NCBI RefSeq assembly: GCF_000430745.1
Contig: NZ_AUMP01000002.1
Coordinates: 62,001 to 126,000, forward strand
DNA length: 64,000 nucleotides
Direction of reading: 5' to 3'
DNA from: Fictibacillus gelatini DSM 15865
Lineage (GTDB): Bacteria; Bacillota; Bacilli; Bacillales; Fictibacillaceae
Part shown: positions 37,840-48,600 of the stretch, one piece after another
How positions within the stretch are numbered: position 1 is the first letter of the stretch
Layout of the letters: every line of letters starts with the position of its first letter
Translations under genes and position numbers: made by a program
Notes under the pieces: model-generated
What the model was told of the DNA's origin: nothing
The model's input: only the letters and a program-made list of their open reading frames with translations
Databases searched by the model: none

Positions 37840-39130
37840 GGATGTCACGCTCCTTTACGCCAAAGTAACCCGGCTTCTTGTCAAGAACCCGGCTCTTCAC
37901 CCAGAGTCCTAAGAAAATACGCGTTCCATAGACCGCTGTCAAAAAGCTGGCGAGGACGGAAATGATCAAGACGAGCGCGAATCCTTTAACAGAGCTTGTC
38001 CCAAAAGCAAATAATACGGCTGCCGCTAAGATCGTCGTAATGTTTGCATCAAAAATCGTCGTAAACGAGCGGCGATTCCCTGCCTTGAAGGCACTCATAA
38101 CCGATTTTCCGCTCCGCATTTCATCTTTAATCCGTTCATAGGTGATAATATTGGCATCGACCGCCATCCCGATCCCGAGCACTAACGCCGCAATTCCTGG
38201 CAATGTAAGGACGGCGCCCATCGCATAAAAGAGAACGAGAATGAGCCACGTATAAATCGTTAAGGTAATAATGGCAATAAAGCCTGGAAAACGGTAATAG
38301 AACAACATAAACAAATAAATGACGGCTACGCCAATAAACGAAGCGAATAATGTGTCATGCAATGCTTCCTGTCCAAATTTCGCGCCTACTGACGTCGAGT
38401 ACTTTTCAGATAGTTTTACAGGCAGCGAACCGGCATTTAAAATGTCCGCCAAATTTTGCGCTTCTTTTAAGGTGAAGTCACCCGTAATTTGAACATCTTT
38501 CGTGTTTAACACCTCATCCACCCTGGGAGCTGAAATAAATTTCGGCTTTTTTTTCGCCGCTTCTTTTTTATAGGAATCTCCTTTTTCAAAATCAAGCCAG
38601 ATGACGAGCAAGTTTTTTCCAGGACCCATATCCTTTACCTTTTTCGTCACTTGAGCGAACTTATTCGCATCTTTTAATTTCAACGTAACAATCGGTCGGT
38701 TGGCCTGGTCATATCCGACTTTTGCCCCGCCGCCTTTTAAATCAGAACCGTCGAGGAGCACGTTGTCGTTCACATCACGAAACGTTAAATTCGCCTGCGT
38801 GGACAAAATCTTCCTCGCTTCGTTTTGATCTTTCACACCCGCGAGTTGAACCCGTATCCGGTCTTTTCCTTCAATCTGGATGTTCGGCTCGGATACGCCG
38901 AGGACGTTGATCCGGTTATTCAACGCCTGAACAGTACTGTTCAACGTTTCTTTATCGATTTTCTGGCCTTCTTTTGCCGGCTTGACTTGATAGAGGACTT
39001 CAAATCCTCCCTGAAGGTCGAGGCCAAGCTTAATCCCTTTAACGATTGGCCCTGTTGTAAATGCGATAAGTATTGCAAAGGCGGCTAAAAGGATAAAAAA
39101 CGTAACGATATTGCCTTTTTTCTTCTTCAT
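37829..39130 (-). CDS. secD: Protein translocase subunit SecD (separate gene)
   Basis: This 433-residue membrane protein has an N-terminal span, a large outer-face region starting IKLGLDLQGGFEVLYQV (the LGLDLQGG SecD motif), and a six-span domain with GMAVDANIITYERIKDEMRSG. It ends KKPGYFGVKERDIREL, close to where fused SecDF proteins continue into SecF. The ATG at 39130 has AAGGGGGAA nine bases upstream. It is followed by secF with overlapping frames. Confidence 0.95.
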   Translation of the reverse strand: MKKKKGNIVTFFILLAAFAILIAFTTGPIVKGIKLGLDLQGGFEVLYQVKPAKEGQKIDKETLNSTVQALNNRINVLGVSEPNIQIEGKDRIRVQLAGVKDQNEARKILSTQANLTFRDVNDNVLLDGSDLKGGGAKVGYDQANRPIVTLKLKDANKFAQVTKKVKDMGPGKNLLVIWLDFEKGDSYKKEAAKKKPKFISAPRVDEVLNTKDVQITGDFTLKEAQNLADILNAGSLPVKLSEKYSTSVGAKFGQEALHDTLFASFIGVAVIYLFMLFYYRFPGFIAIITLTIYTWLILVLFYAMGAVLTLPGIAALVLGIGMAVDANIITYERIKDEMRSGKSVMSAFKAGNRRSFTTIFDANITTILAAAVLFAFGTSSVKGFALVLIISVLASFLTAVYGTRIFLGLWVKSRVLDKKPGYFGVKERDIREL

Positions 39131-39252
39131 TAGCTGACTTTCCCCCTTCATGCTGAACTTACTAAAATACGAACCATTATGTATTGTAGTAACCTAAACT
39201 ATTATATCGATTGGTGTTTTTTTCTGTCAATTTTATGTCGGTTGATGAACAA

Positions 39253-39273
39253 TTTTTGCTCTTAAAGCAAAAA
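39253..39273 (-). terminator. Terminator of comN
   Basis: TTTTTGC and GCAAAAA with a 7-base loop, about 17 bases after the comN stop. Confidence 0.55.
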
Positions 39274-39289
39274 TAAAGAGATCACCTCC

Positions 39290-39559
39290 CTACGGCTGAC
39301 CTCGATAGAGCTCCGCATCTTTTTTATAAGCCTCTAATGTTAGCCAATTCATAAAATCATGGATCTTTAATGTAAGTATACAGTTAACGACTTCATACAA
39401 TCTTCCTTGAAGCTTTTTCTTTTTTGACTGATGAAGGATAAATTCCCATAATTCATCTTCGGTAACACTTTCATACCCTAAACTGTGGAATTCCTCTAGC
39501 TTACTTATAATCGCAGGCTTTACATCCTCTTTCATCTGATCCATCTCATCTACAGCCAT
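39290..39559 (-). CDS. comN: Post-transcriptional regulator ComN (YrzD)
   Basis: This 89-residue soluble protein has the ComN-type core: VKPAIISKLEEFHSLGYESVTEDELWEF, KLQGRLYEVVNCILTLKIHDFMNWLTLEAYK. In B. subtilis ComN controls comE operon mRNA and localises with DivIVA. The ATG at 39559 has GAGGGG eight bases upstream. It is divergent from spoVB, as in B. subtilis. Confidence 0.88.
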   Translation of the reverse strand: MAVDEMDQMKEDVKPAIISKLEEFHSLGYESVTEDELWEFILHQSKKKKLQGRLYEVVNCILTLKIHDFMNWLTLEAYKKDAELYRGQP

Positions 39560-39616
39560 CAGGTTCACCCCTCTTTATTTATCATCGGCTTCTTTCCGTG
39601 AAATTAAAACTACTTG

Positions 39617-39645
39617 TCATGCTTTGTCCCACTCATCCATATAAA
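39617..39645 (+). promoter_or_regulatory. Candidate sigma-E promoter of spoVB
   Basis: TCATGCT (39617-39623) and CATATAAA (39638-39645) with a 14-base spacer resemble KMATATT and CATACAAT of sigma-E. spoVB is a sigma-E gene in B. subtilis. Confidence 0.5.
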
Positions 39646-39706
39646 TAGGTTAAGGATAGATGTCCTATTCTTTAGATTTCCTATTTGTTAAAGGCGGGGA
39701 GTTTGC

Positions 39707-41257
39707 ATGTCAAAACAAACATTGGTTCAAGGGACTTTATTATTAATTTTAGCAGGATTAATTACAAAAGTGCTTGGATTTATTAATAGAATGGTCATGG
39801 CCCGCATTATGGGCGGCGAAGGTGTTGGACTTTATATGATGGCCGTCCCCACCTTTCTTTTAACGATCACATTAACACGGCTCGGACTTCCAGTCGCTAT
39901 CTCAAAATTAGTCGCCGAAGCCGACGCACAGGGTGACCGTAAAAAAATTAAACGGATTTTAGTCGTTTCCTTAGCCATTACCGGTGTACTTAGTATTATT
40001 TTTACAACGATCATGATCTCGGCTGCCCCTATTTTAGCAAACTATTTCTTTACAGACCGGCGCACCTTTTACCCATTGATCGCGATCAGCCCTGTCATCC
40101 CTATTATTGCAGTCTCTTCGGTCCTGCGCGGTTATTTCCAGGGATTGCAGAATATGCGTCCTTCCGCTTATTCACAGGTCATTGAACAAATTGTCCGCAT
40201 TACATTAGTTGCCCTATTATCCAGCCTGTTCTTGCCGTATGGTGTTGAGTATGCTGCAGCAGGTGCAATGATTTCCGTTATTTTAGGAGAAGCAGCCTCT
40301 CTTCTTTATATGTTTTCCATGTTTAAAATGAAAAAGACGATGAAAGTAAGAAAAGGGTTTTTCAACCAGTTGAAAGGAGGAAAATCAACATTCAAAGAAT
40401 TACTTAACATCGCCCTTCCTACAACTGGAAGCCAGCTTATCGGCTCTGTTTCTTATTTTTTCGAGCCGATTGTCGTTGCCCGCAGTTTAGCCATTGCCGG
40501 CATTAGCACTGCCGTTGCCACGAGCCAATACGGTGAATTGGAAGGCTATGTCATGCCTTTATTGTTATTACCCACATTCATTACTTATTCGTTATCAATT
40601 TCGCTAGTCCCTGCCATTAGTGAAGCAAATGCAAATAAAAATTTCGTTTTAATCGAACATCGTTTAAATCAGGCGCTTCGTCTTTCGCTCATTTCAGGTG
40701 GAATCGCAGTTATTGTCACTTATGTATTTGCCGTTCCAATTATGGATTTAATGTATGATGCACCCTCATCCGCTTCTTATTTAAAAGTGATGACGCCGCT
40801 TTTCATTTTTCTTTATTTTCAAGGGCCGCTCCAGGCTGTATTACAGGCATTAGATCTTGCGAAAGCGGCGATGATCAATAGCTTGATTGGGGCGATCGTT
40901 AAATTAGCGGCGATATTCGTCATCGCTTCAAGACCTGAATTCGGAATTATGGGAGCAGCGATTGCCATTGCCTTAGGGACAGTCGTGGTCACCCTGCTTC
41001 ATTTTGCAACCGTTGTAAAAGCGATAAGTTATACGATTGTCATAAAAGACTATATAAAAGGCTTCTTATGTATTGTCGTAACTGCTTTATTTGCCGCTTT
41101 TCTTTATCGTTATATATTTCCGATGTATAATCAGCTCATCGGAACATTATTGTGCGTTTCAATCACTACATTCTTTTATCTACTTTGCCTTTTCCTCTTT
41201 AAATTAATTAAACGCGAAGATTTAGGCCATTTCCCGATCATTAAAAGATGGATATAA
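39707..41257 (+). CDS. spoVB: Stage V sporulation protein B (MOP-family flippase)
   Basis: This 516-residue protein has about 14 membrane spans, beginning TLLLILAGLITKVLGFINRMVMARIMGGEGVGLYMM, the typical start of polysaccharide flippases. SpoVB is needed for spore cortex synthesis and probably moves lipid-linked peptidoglycan precursor across the membrane. Length equals the B. subtilis protein (about 518). The ATG has a GGGGAG site upstream. It stands alone on the plus strand between two minus-strand blocks, with a candidate sigma-E promoter. Confidence 0.95.
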   Translation: MSKQTLVQGTLLLILAGLITKVLGFINRMVMARIMGGEGVGLYMMAVPTFLLTITLTRLGLPVAISKLVAEADAQGDRKKIKRILVVSLAITGVLSIIFTTIMISAAPILANYFFTDRRTFYPLIAISPVIPIIAVSSVLRGYFQGLQNMRPSAYSQVIEQIVRITLVALLSSLFLPYGVEYAAAGAMISVILGEAASLLYMFSMFKMKKTMKVRKGFFNQLKGGKSTFKELLNIALPTTGSQLIGSVSYFFEPIVVARSLAIAGISTAVATSQYGELEGYVMPLLLLPTFITYSLSISLVPAISEANANKNFVLIEHRLNQALRLSLISGGIAVIVTYVFAVPIMDLMYDAPSSASYLKVMTPLFIFLYFQGPLQAVLQALDLAKAAMINSLIGAIVKLAAIFVIASRPEFGIMGAAIAIALGTVVVTLLHFATVVKAISYTIVIKDYIKGFLCIVVTALFAAFLYRYIFPMYNQLIGTLLCVSITTFFYLLCLFLFKLIKREDLGHFPIIKRWI

Positions 41258-41294
41258 AAAATAACCTTTTTTGGACAAAAAGGTTATTTTTTTT
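41256..41294. terminator. Bidirectional terminator between spoVB and yrbG
   Basis: AAAAAATAACCTTTTT and AAAAAGGTTATTTTTT form a long stem between convergent genes. Confidence 0.9.
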
Positions 41295-41922
41295 CATCCT
41301 TTAGATCAATAATCAATTGATCATGATCATCAATTACGCAAAAAGAGATGTTTTTTATATCTTTTATTCCTAATTTCTTTAATTCGCGCCGTAACCAGAA
41401 GGGGGTTTTCCCGAATTTTTCTAAATGATCTTCCTGAATTAACCCATCTAAAATAACGGGAAGCATTAATGTTTCATCTTTTTTTATGACGGATAATTTT
41501 CCCGTCGATTCTAAAATGCCGAATTCAACATCCGTTAAATTTTTAATGTTGTTTTCTCTCAGTTGGATCATTAGATCATCGAAATTATATCGCTGTTTCC
41601 TCATTTCATGCTCATCAATTTTTCCATGGTTGATAATGACCGACGGCTTTCCATCCACCAGTTCTCTCACTTTTTTACTTTTTAAAGAAAATAAAGCAAG
41701 AATCAGTTGAATCGCCATCAGGACAAAAATAGGGATTAGAGAGTATAACATTGGAAGCTTTGGGTCTTCAATAGCAATGACCGCTATTTCGGCAATCATT
41801 ATCGAAACAACAAAATCGACGATGCTTAATTTCCCGATTTCACGTTTTCCCATAATTCGAAAGACGACAATGATTAGAAAATAAATGACAAGCGTTCGCA
41901 AAATAATTGTATAATATTCCAA
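41284..41922 (-). CDS. yrbG: DUF421 membrane protein (YrbG)
   Basis: This 212-residue protein has three N-terminal spans (TLVIYFLIIVVFRIMGKREIGKLSIVDFVVSIMIAEIAVIA, ... LIPIFVLMAIQLILALFSL) and a C-terminal cytoplasmic domain with GKPSVIINHGKIDEHEMRKQRYNFDDLMIQLRE, the DUF421/YetF signature. Function is not established; related proteins are sporulation or stress linked. Position between spoVB and yrzE is as in B. subtilis. Confidence 0.88.
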   Translation of the reverse strand: MEYYTIILRTLVIYFLIIVVFRIMGKREIGKLSIVDFVVSIMIAEIAVIAIEDPKLPMLYSLIPIFVLMAIQLILALFSLKSKKVRELVDGKPSVIINHGKIDEHEMRKQRYNFDDLMIQLRENNIKNLTDVEFGILESTGKLSVIKKDETLMLPVILDGLIQEDHLEKFGKTPFWLRRELKKLGIKDIKNISFCVIDDHDQLIIDLKDEKK

Positions 41923-42098
41923 TGCCTACCCTCCTTTCCTTTTTCATATCAATGGTTAGTGTGACCATTGCAACATCTATTCATAAGTCGCAGGTTTTGG
42001 AAATCGTAAATTGGCGATATTTACTTCTATTTTTCAAACAAGCGAATATGGTTATACAAAGGACAAGTTTTTAAACAAAAAATGAGGAGGAAATATAA

Positions 42099-42473
42099 AT
42101 GGAGACAAGGCATATGGGATCAGCTATTGTCAGAGGCTTAATCACAATTCTTATTTTAATATTATTAAGCAGCGTTATACTTTCATTAATTCTTCGCTTT
42201 TCTTCAGTTACCGAATCGAAGCTTAACTGGGTGACGTTAGCTTTATCACTCATTTCATGGTTTATAGGCGGGTTTGTCTCAGGGAAAAGCGGAAAGGAAA
42301 AAGGCTGGCTTTTAGGCGCTACGACCGCCATTGTCTTTTCTCTTCTCGTTTTTCTCGTTCAATTTCTTGGATTTGATAGCACGTTTAATTCCAAGCAATA
42401 TATGTATCACGGCATTTTTCTGCTTTTAAGCATACTTGGCGGCATTATGGGCGTTAATTCAAGCCAAAAATAA
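42099..42473 (+). CDS. yrzE: TIGR04086 family four-span membrane protein (YrzE)
   Basis: This 124-residue protein has four hydrophobic spans (GLITILILILLSSVILSLIL, LALSLISWFIGGFVSG, GATTAIVFSLLVFLVQF, GIFLLLSILGGIMG) with the small-residue pattern GGFVSGKSGKEKGWLLGA between the second and third. It matches the TIGR04086/YrzE family of unknown function. AGGAGG lies upstream of the ATG. It is transcribed against yajC and ends at a shared terminator. Confidence 0.85.
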   Translation: METRHMGSAIVRGLITILILILLSSVILSLILRFSSVTESKLNWVTLALSLISWFIGGFVSGKSGKEKGWLLGATTAIVFSLLVFLVQFLGFDSTFNSKQYMYHGIFLLLSILGGIMGVNSSQK

Positions 42474-42496
42474 AAAACCCGCTACTCGCGGGTTTT
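42474..42496. terminator. Bidirectional terminator between yrzE and yajC
   Basis: AAAACCCGC and GCGGGTTTT form a 9-bp stem with a short loop between convergent stops. Confidence 0.9.
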
Positions 42497-42501
42497 AGTT
42501 T

Positions 42502-42765
42502 TTATGATTGTTCTACTGTTTGCCTGATCGCATTTCGATCAAACGTTAATGTTGCGTTATGGCAACGGATGACGACTGTGTTTTCTTCAATCGCTTCAAT
42601 CGTTCCATGCAAACCGCCAATCGTGACAACTTTGTCCCCTTTTTTCAGGCTAGCCTGCATTTGCTGTACGGCCTTTTGTCTTTTTTGGTTTGGCCGAATC
42701 AACAAGAAATAAAAAATGACAAACATTAAAAGAATCGGCAACAAGCTTACTAACGAGCCTCCCAT
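42502..42765 (-). CDS. yajC: Preprotein translocase accessory subunit YajC (YrbF)
   Basis: This 87-residue protein has one membrane span (LVSLLPILLMFVIFYFLLIRPNQKRQK, with the YFLLIRPNQK family motif) and a soluble part with GDKVVTIGGLHGTIEAIEENTVVI. YajC associates with SecDF. The ATG at 42765 has AAGGGGGG upstream; an in-frame start nine codons earlier is unlikely. It ends the ruvA-ruvB-queA-tgt-yajC unit. Confidence 0.94.
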   Translation of the reverse strand: MGGSLVSLLPILLMFVIFYFLLIRPNQKRQKAVQQMQASLKKGDKVVTIGGLHGTIEAIEENTVVIRCHNATLTFDRNAIRQTVEQS

Positions 42766-42798
42766 TTTATTCCCCCCTTTCAAGCAGTCCAATGATTA

Positions 42799-44987
<2,189 letters not shown>

Positions 44988-45015
44988 TTTTAATCTTCAC
45001 CTTACTTTTTTTCTG

Positions 45016-45213
45016 TTACTTAAAACGTCCGATAATGTAAAAAATCAATGATAACAATATACTGGCGACAATGCTTGTCACAATGGGAAAATATATAGTT
45101 GTGTTCCCTTTTTTGAATACGATGTCACCTGGCAATTTTCCTATAAATGTCCATAGTCCCCCGATAATAATAAAGATTATACCAACGAGAATCAATAATT
45201 TGGACATATTCAT
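45016..45213 (-). CDS. DUF2905 family small membrane protein
   Basis: This 65-residue protein has two spans ([20 protein letters not shown] and [20 protein letters not shown]) joined by a [18 protein letters not shown] loop, the signature of DUF2905. It overlaps the ruvB stop by four bases (ATGA), so translation is coupled. A similar gene lies between ruvB and queA in B. subtilis. Function unknown. Confidence 0.9.
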   Translation of the reverse strand: MNMSKLLILVGIIFIIIGGLWTFIGKLPGDIVFKKGNTTIYFPIVTSIVASILLSLIFYIIGRFK

Positions 45214-46214
45214 TGCAATTTGGGCGCCTCCATTCCAAAGTAGTCATACACGTTAGCCGTTACCATTCTCCCTCTTGGCGTCCGCTGCAAAAAACCGATT
45301 TGCAAAAGGTAAGGCTCATATACATCTTCAATCGTGTGCGCCTCTTCCCCAATTGTTGCTGCAATTGTCTCTAAACCAACAGGACCGCCTTTATAATGGT
45401 TAATGATCCCTTTTAATAATTTATGGTCAATATGATCCAATCCTAAACGATCGACTTGCAACAATTCAAGCGCTTTAATGGTAAGCGGAAGTGTTGCAAC
45501 CTTATTCCCCTCGACCTGGGCAAAATCACGAATCCGTTTAAACAGGCGATTGGCAATACGTGGTGTTCCCCGCGACCTTCTTGCTATTTCGCTTGCAGAC
45601 TCATGTTCAATCTCCATTCCAAACACTTCTCCGGTTCGTTTTACAATTTCGGTTAAGTCTTCATTTGTATAATACTCAAGTCTTGCCATTACCCCAAATC
45701 GGTCCCTTAACGGTGCGGACAAGGACCCGGCTCTTGTTGTTGCGCCAACGAGCGTAAATGGAGGAAGGTCAAGCCTGACAGATCTTGCTGTCTCCCCTTT
45801 TCCAATTACAATATCAAGGCAAAAGTCTTCCATTGCCGAATAAAGAATTTCTTCAATCGCCCGCGAAAGCCGATGAATTTCATCAATAAAAAGAACATCT
45901 CCCGCTTCAAGAGAAGTTAAAATGGCGGCAAGATCCCCCGGCCGTTCAATGGCCGGACCGCTCGTCGATCGAAAGTTGACATTCATCTCATTTGCAATAA
46001 TGGCAGCCAGTGTCGTTTTTCCTAATCCTGGAGGTCCATATAATAAACAATGATCAAGCGGCTCATTTCTCATTTTCGCCGCTTGAATGAAAATCCGCAA
46101 ATTTTCTTTAACCTTTTTTTGGCCAATGTATTGATGCAAAAATTCCGGCCTTAAGCTTAGTTCATATAATTCTTCTTCATGATTTCCTTCAGAAGATAAA
46201 AGCCTCTCATCCAT
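45210..46214 (-). CDS. ruvB: Holliday junction branch-migration helicase RuvB
   Basis: This 334-residue AAA+ motor drives branch migration with RuvA. Walker A is [18 protein letters not shown], Walker [16 protein letters not shown], sensor 1 [18 protein letters not shown], and a C-terminal winged helix ends [15 protein letters not shown]. The ATG at 46214 has AGGAG nine bases upstream. It follows ruvA by 13 bases. Confidence 0.98.
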   Translation of the reverse strand: MDERLLSSEGNHEEELYELSLRPEFLHQYIGQKKVKENLRIFIQAAKMRNEPLDHCLLYGPPGLGKTTLAAIIANEMNVNFRSTSGPAIERPGDLAAILTSLEAGDVLFIDEIHRLSRAIEEILYSAMEDFCLDIVIGKGETARSVRLDLPPFTLVGATTRAGSLSAPLRDRFGVMARLEYYTNEDLTEIVKRTGEVFGMEIEHESASEIARRSRGTPRIANRLFKRIRDFAQVEGNKVATLPLTIKALELLQVDRLGLDHIDHKLLKGIINHYKGGPVGLETIAATIGEEAHTIEDVYEPYLLQIGFLQRTPRGRMVTANVYDYFGMEAPKLQ

Positions 46215-46227
46215 ATGAATCACACTC

Positions 46228-46824
46228 CTAACGATTCACAAGCTTTTGTAACGCTAACCGGATATATTGGTCCGTTGTCATTTCTTCTTTTTTCAGCTCA
46301 GGTAATATTTTGTTAATTTCTTTTTTCGCATACCCTAAAGCCGCCAGCGCTTCGATCGCTTCTTCAAGACTTTCCGATGGTTCAACCGGTACATTAGCAA
46401 AAAGGCCTTCTTCAGGAACGTCGGAGGCAAAATCGGATAACTTCCCTTTTAAGTCAAGAATCATTTGCCGCGCCGTTTTCTTGCCTACTCCGGGAAACTT
46501 GATTAAAAAGGCCTCATCTTCCTTTTCGATCGCCGAAATGACTTGTTCCGGCCGACCGAAAGCGACAATAGCTAAAGCCCCTTTTGGCCCGATTCCCGAA
46601 ACATTTAACAATTTAATGAAAAGATCCCGCTCTTTTCTTGTTTTAAATCCGTAAAGTGCAAGAATGTCCTCTCTGACATATTGATAAGTATAGATCGTCT
46701 CTTCATTGTCCAATTGATAAATAAACGGATTAGGGCAAAGAATTTTATATCCAATTCCCCCGGTTTTAATTACAGCATATTCTGCACATATGTATTCAAT
46801 CGTTCCTCTTATATTTTCAATCAA
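46228..46824 (-). CDS. ruvA: Holliday junction-binding protein RuvA
   Basis: This 198-residue protein has an N-terminal OB fold ([20 protein letters not shown]), two helix-hairpin-helix motifs ([19 protein letters not shown] and [21 protein letters not shown]), and the small C-terminal domain that contacts RuvB ([19 protein letters not shown]). The start is TTG 46824 with GGGAGA upstream. In B. subtilis bofC and yebC lie upstream; here the coxA-like gene follows directly. Confidence 0.97.
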   Translation of the reverse strand: MIENIRGTIEYICAEYAVIKTGGIGYKILCPNPFIYQLDNEETIYTYQYVREDILALYGFKTRKERDLFIKLLNVSGIGPKGALAIVAFGRPEQVISAIEKEDEAFLIKFPGVGKKTARQMILDLKGKLSDFASDVPEEGLFANVPVEPSESLEEAIEALAALGYAKKEINKILPELKKEEMTTDQYIRLALQKLVNR

Positions 46825-46903
46825 AATTTCTTCTCTCCCACAAAATGCCGAGCATATGTTTTTATATTATCATACCATAGAGGAAGTTCGGACAAAAGAA
46901 AAA

Positions 46904-46930
46904 AAGAGAACAGCTCGAAACTGTTCTCTT
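46904..46930 (-). terminator. Terminator of the coxA-like gene
   Basis: AAGAGAACAG and CTGTTCTCTT form a 10-bp stem around a 7-base loop at the stop codon. Confidence 0.85.
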
Positions 46931-47537
46931 ATCTAACGTTGTTTTGGAAAGGACGTTTTACCGCATTTGTTATATCATTTAAAATCGCATTGACATCAGA
47001 AGACACTTCATTGTATGGTCGTCCCTGGCGCAGTCTTTTATCCACATTTTTAATTCGATTGACAACCGCTTTATCGGAAACGACATCAACATCTCGATTC
47101 GGTACCATACGTTTTACCGCATCATGAACCTTATCATCCAATGTTCGGTTACGAATATGTTTTGGTGTATATCCTACAATGACGGTGTTATCAGTAATAA
47201 TAACGTGTGCATCGTTTACATCCTTCATAGCCGTAACTTTATCGGTAATTCGTTTGGCAAGGGCCCCGTTATAATTCCTGTCATAAGAAGTGACATTCAT
47301 ACGGTTATCCGTAATCGTTGTGCCAGGTCTTCTTGTTACATCATAACGGTCATTATCCGCCATATCTGTAATCGGACCTTTTGTTAAATCATAACGGTTA
47401 TCTGGTTCATTTGTATAGTATCCAATCGGTCTTACATCATTATTGTAACGCGTATTTAACGCATTTTTTTTCGTATTACATCCCGCAAGTCCTGCTGCCA
47501 ATGTTAAAACCGTTAAACCACAAACCATTTTCTTCAA
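46929..47537 (-). CDS. YhcN/YlaJ family sporulation lipoprotein (CoxA-like)
   Basis: This 202-residue protein has a lipoprotein signal peptide with lipobox LAGC at residues 17-20 and a C-terminal YhcN/YlaJ domain (ALAKRITDKVTAMKDVNDAHVIITDNTVIVGYT). The region in between is rich in Asn, Asp and Arg with repeated NRYDLT, DRYDVT and NRMNVT units. B. subtilis has coxA, a spore cortex protein of this family, at the same place beside safA. The start is TTG 47537 with AGGAGG nine bases upstream. Expression in the mother cell is likely but not shown. Confidence 0.85.
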   Translation of the reverse strand: MKKMVCGLTVLTLAAGLAGCNTKKNALNTRYNNDVRPIGYYTNEPDNRYDLTKGPITDMADNDRYDVTRRPGTTITDNRMNVTSYDRNYNGALAKRITDKVTAMKDVNDAHVIITDNTVIVGYTPKHIRNRTLDDKVHDAVKRMVPNRDVDVVSDKAVVNRIKNVDKRLRQGRPYNEVSSDVNAILNDITNAVKRPFQNNVR

Positions 47538-47613
47538 TGCAAAAAACCTCCTTTCACCAATAGAATGGCTTTTGGAGACCTTTCTTACACTGTTAGTTTT
47601 AGGTAACTTTTCC

Positions 47614-48600
47614 TCATGACAATTCTTTCATGAGTTTTTCTATAAATTTTTTCCGGTAGCCAAAATCATCTTTCGTAAAACGGATCATTTCACTTAATTC
47701 GTTTTTATTTCTTCTTTCCAATACGCGGTTCCATTCCCGGTACAAATCCGTCGGGAAAACCAGGGCAATTAAAAACCAGCGTTTTTCAAGGCAAGATTCA
47801 AGTACGGCATGATTTAATTTTTTCAAAAGTTGGTTTGACCAGTTCCAATAAGGCATGCATCGATTAACGTATTGAAGATAATCATATTCGTGAGGAACAA
47901 CCGATAATAAATCATAATCAATAAGAATCACTTTTTTTTCCGAAAGACGAATGAAATTATGAGGTGCGACATCTCCATGACAGACGTACCCATGTTGTCT
48001 TGCGGAATTTTCAAGCTCAATTAATTCCGTTTTTGGAAGATGCTCTAACGACCATTTCCCCCATTTCATCATTTCCTTTAATTCATTTCGCATCGAATCG
48101 GATACTCTTGTTTTCGTTACATTTTCAACAAATTTATTATGGCGCTTCTTCCATTTTTTATACAAATTATAAGTCGGCAGCGATGCTAAAAGGGGGCCGG
48201 TGCCATGCAACGTGCTTTGTTTATGAAATTCATGAATGCACCTTAGACCGTGCTTAACATCACGAAAATATTTTAAATCAAGACCACTTCCCGAATAATA
48301 AGGCATAATGCCCCAATACATATTTTCTGAATACATGATTCTTTTTCGATTTGGATAGATTGTATATGTCCCGATTGAAGGATCTTTGAATTGGGAAAAC
48401 CAATTGGATAACTCCAATTGATTTTTGCACTCATCTTTTGATTGAAAACCTTTTAATACGAAATTTTGAAATCTCGTTTCAACCATGCAAACATTCCATT
48501 TGATAAAATAATACGACTGAACATCTAATCCCATTGAAATTAAGCTGTTTAAAAAGAGACGATTTCGCCCGAAACCGTCTCCATATCCTTTATTGTTCAT
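47614..48600 (-). CDS. CotS/YsxE-type spore-coat kinase-like protein
   Basis: This 328-residue protein has the choline/aminoglycoside kinase fold with the catalytic loop VCHGDVAPHNF (HGDxxxxN) and the metal-binding site VILIDYDLL. These are the hallmarks of the CotS, CotI, YutH and YsxE group of spore coat proteins; the kinase substrate is unknown. The ATG at 48600 overlaps the end of safA by 11 bases, so it is translated with safA and probably joins the spore coat. B. subtilis has no such gene at this spot; ysxE lies beside spoVID. The upstream 28 codons of the same frame lie inside safA and are not needed. Confidence 0.8.
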   Translation of the reverse strand: MNNKGYGDGFGRNRLFLNSLISMGLDVQSYYFIKWNVCMVETRFQNFVLKGFQSKDECKNQLELSNWFSQFKDPSIGTYTIYPNRKRIMYSENMYWGIMPYYSGSGLDLKYFRDVKHGLRCIHEFHKQSTLHGTGPLLASLPTYNLYKKWKKRHNKFVENVTKTRVSDSMRNELKEMMKWGKWSLEHLPKTELIELENSARQHGYVCHGDVAPHNFIRLSEKKVILIDYDLLSVVPHEYDYLQYVNRCMPYWNWSNQLLKKLNHAVLESCLEKRWFLIALVFPTDLYREWNRVLERRNKNELSEMIRFTKDDFGYRKKFIEKLMKELS

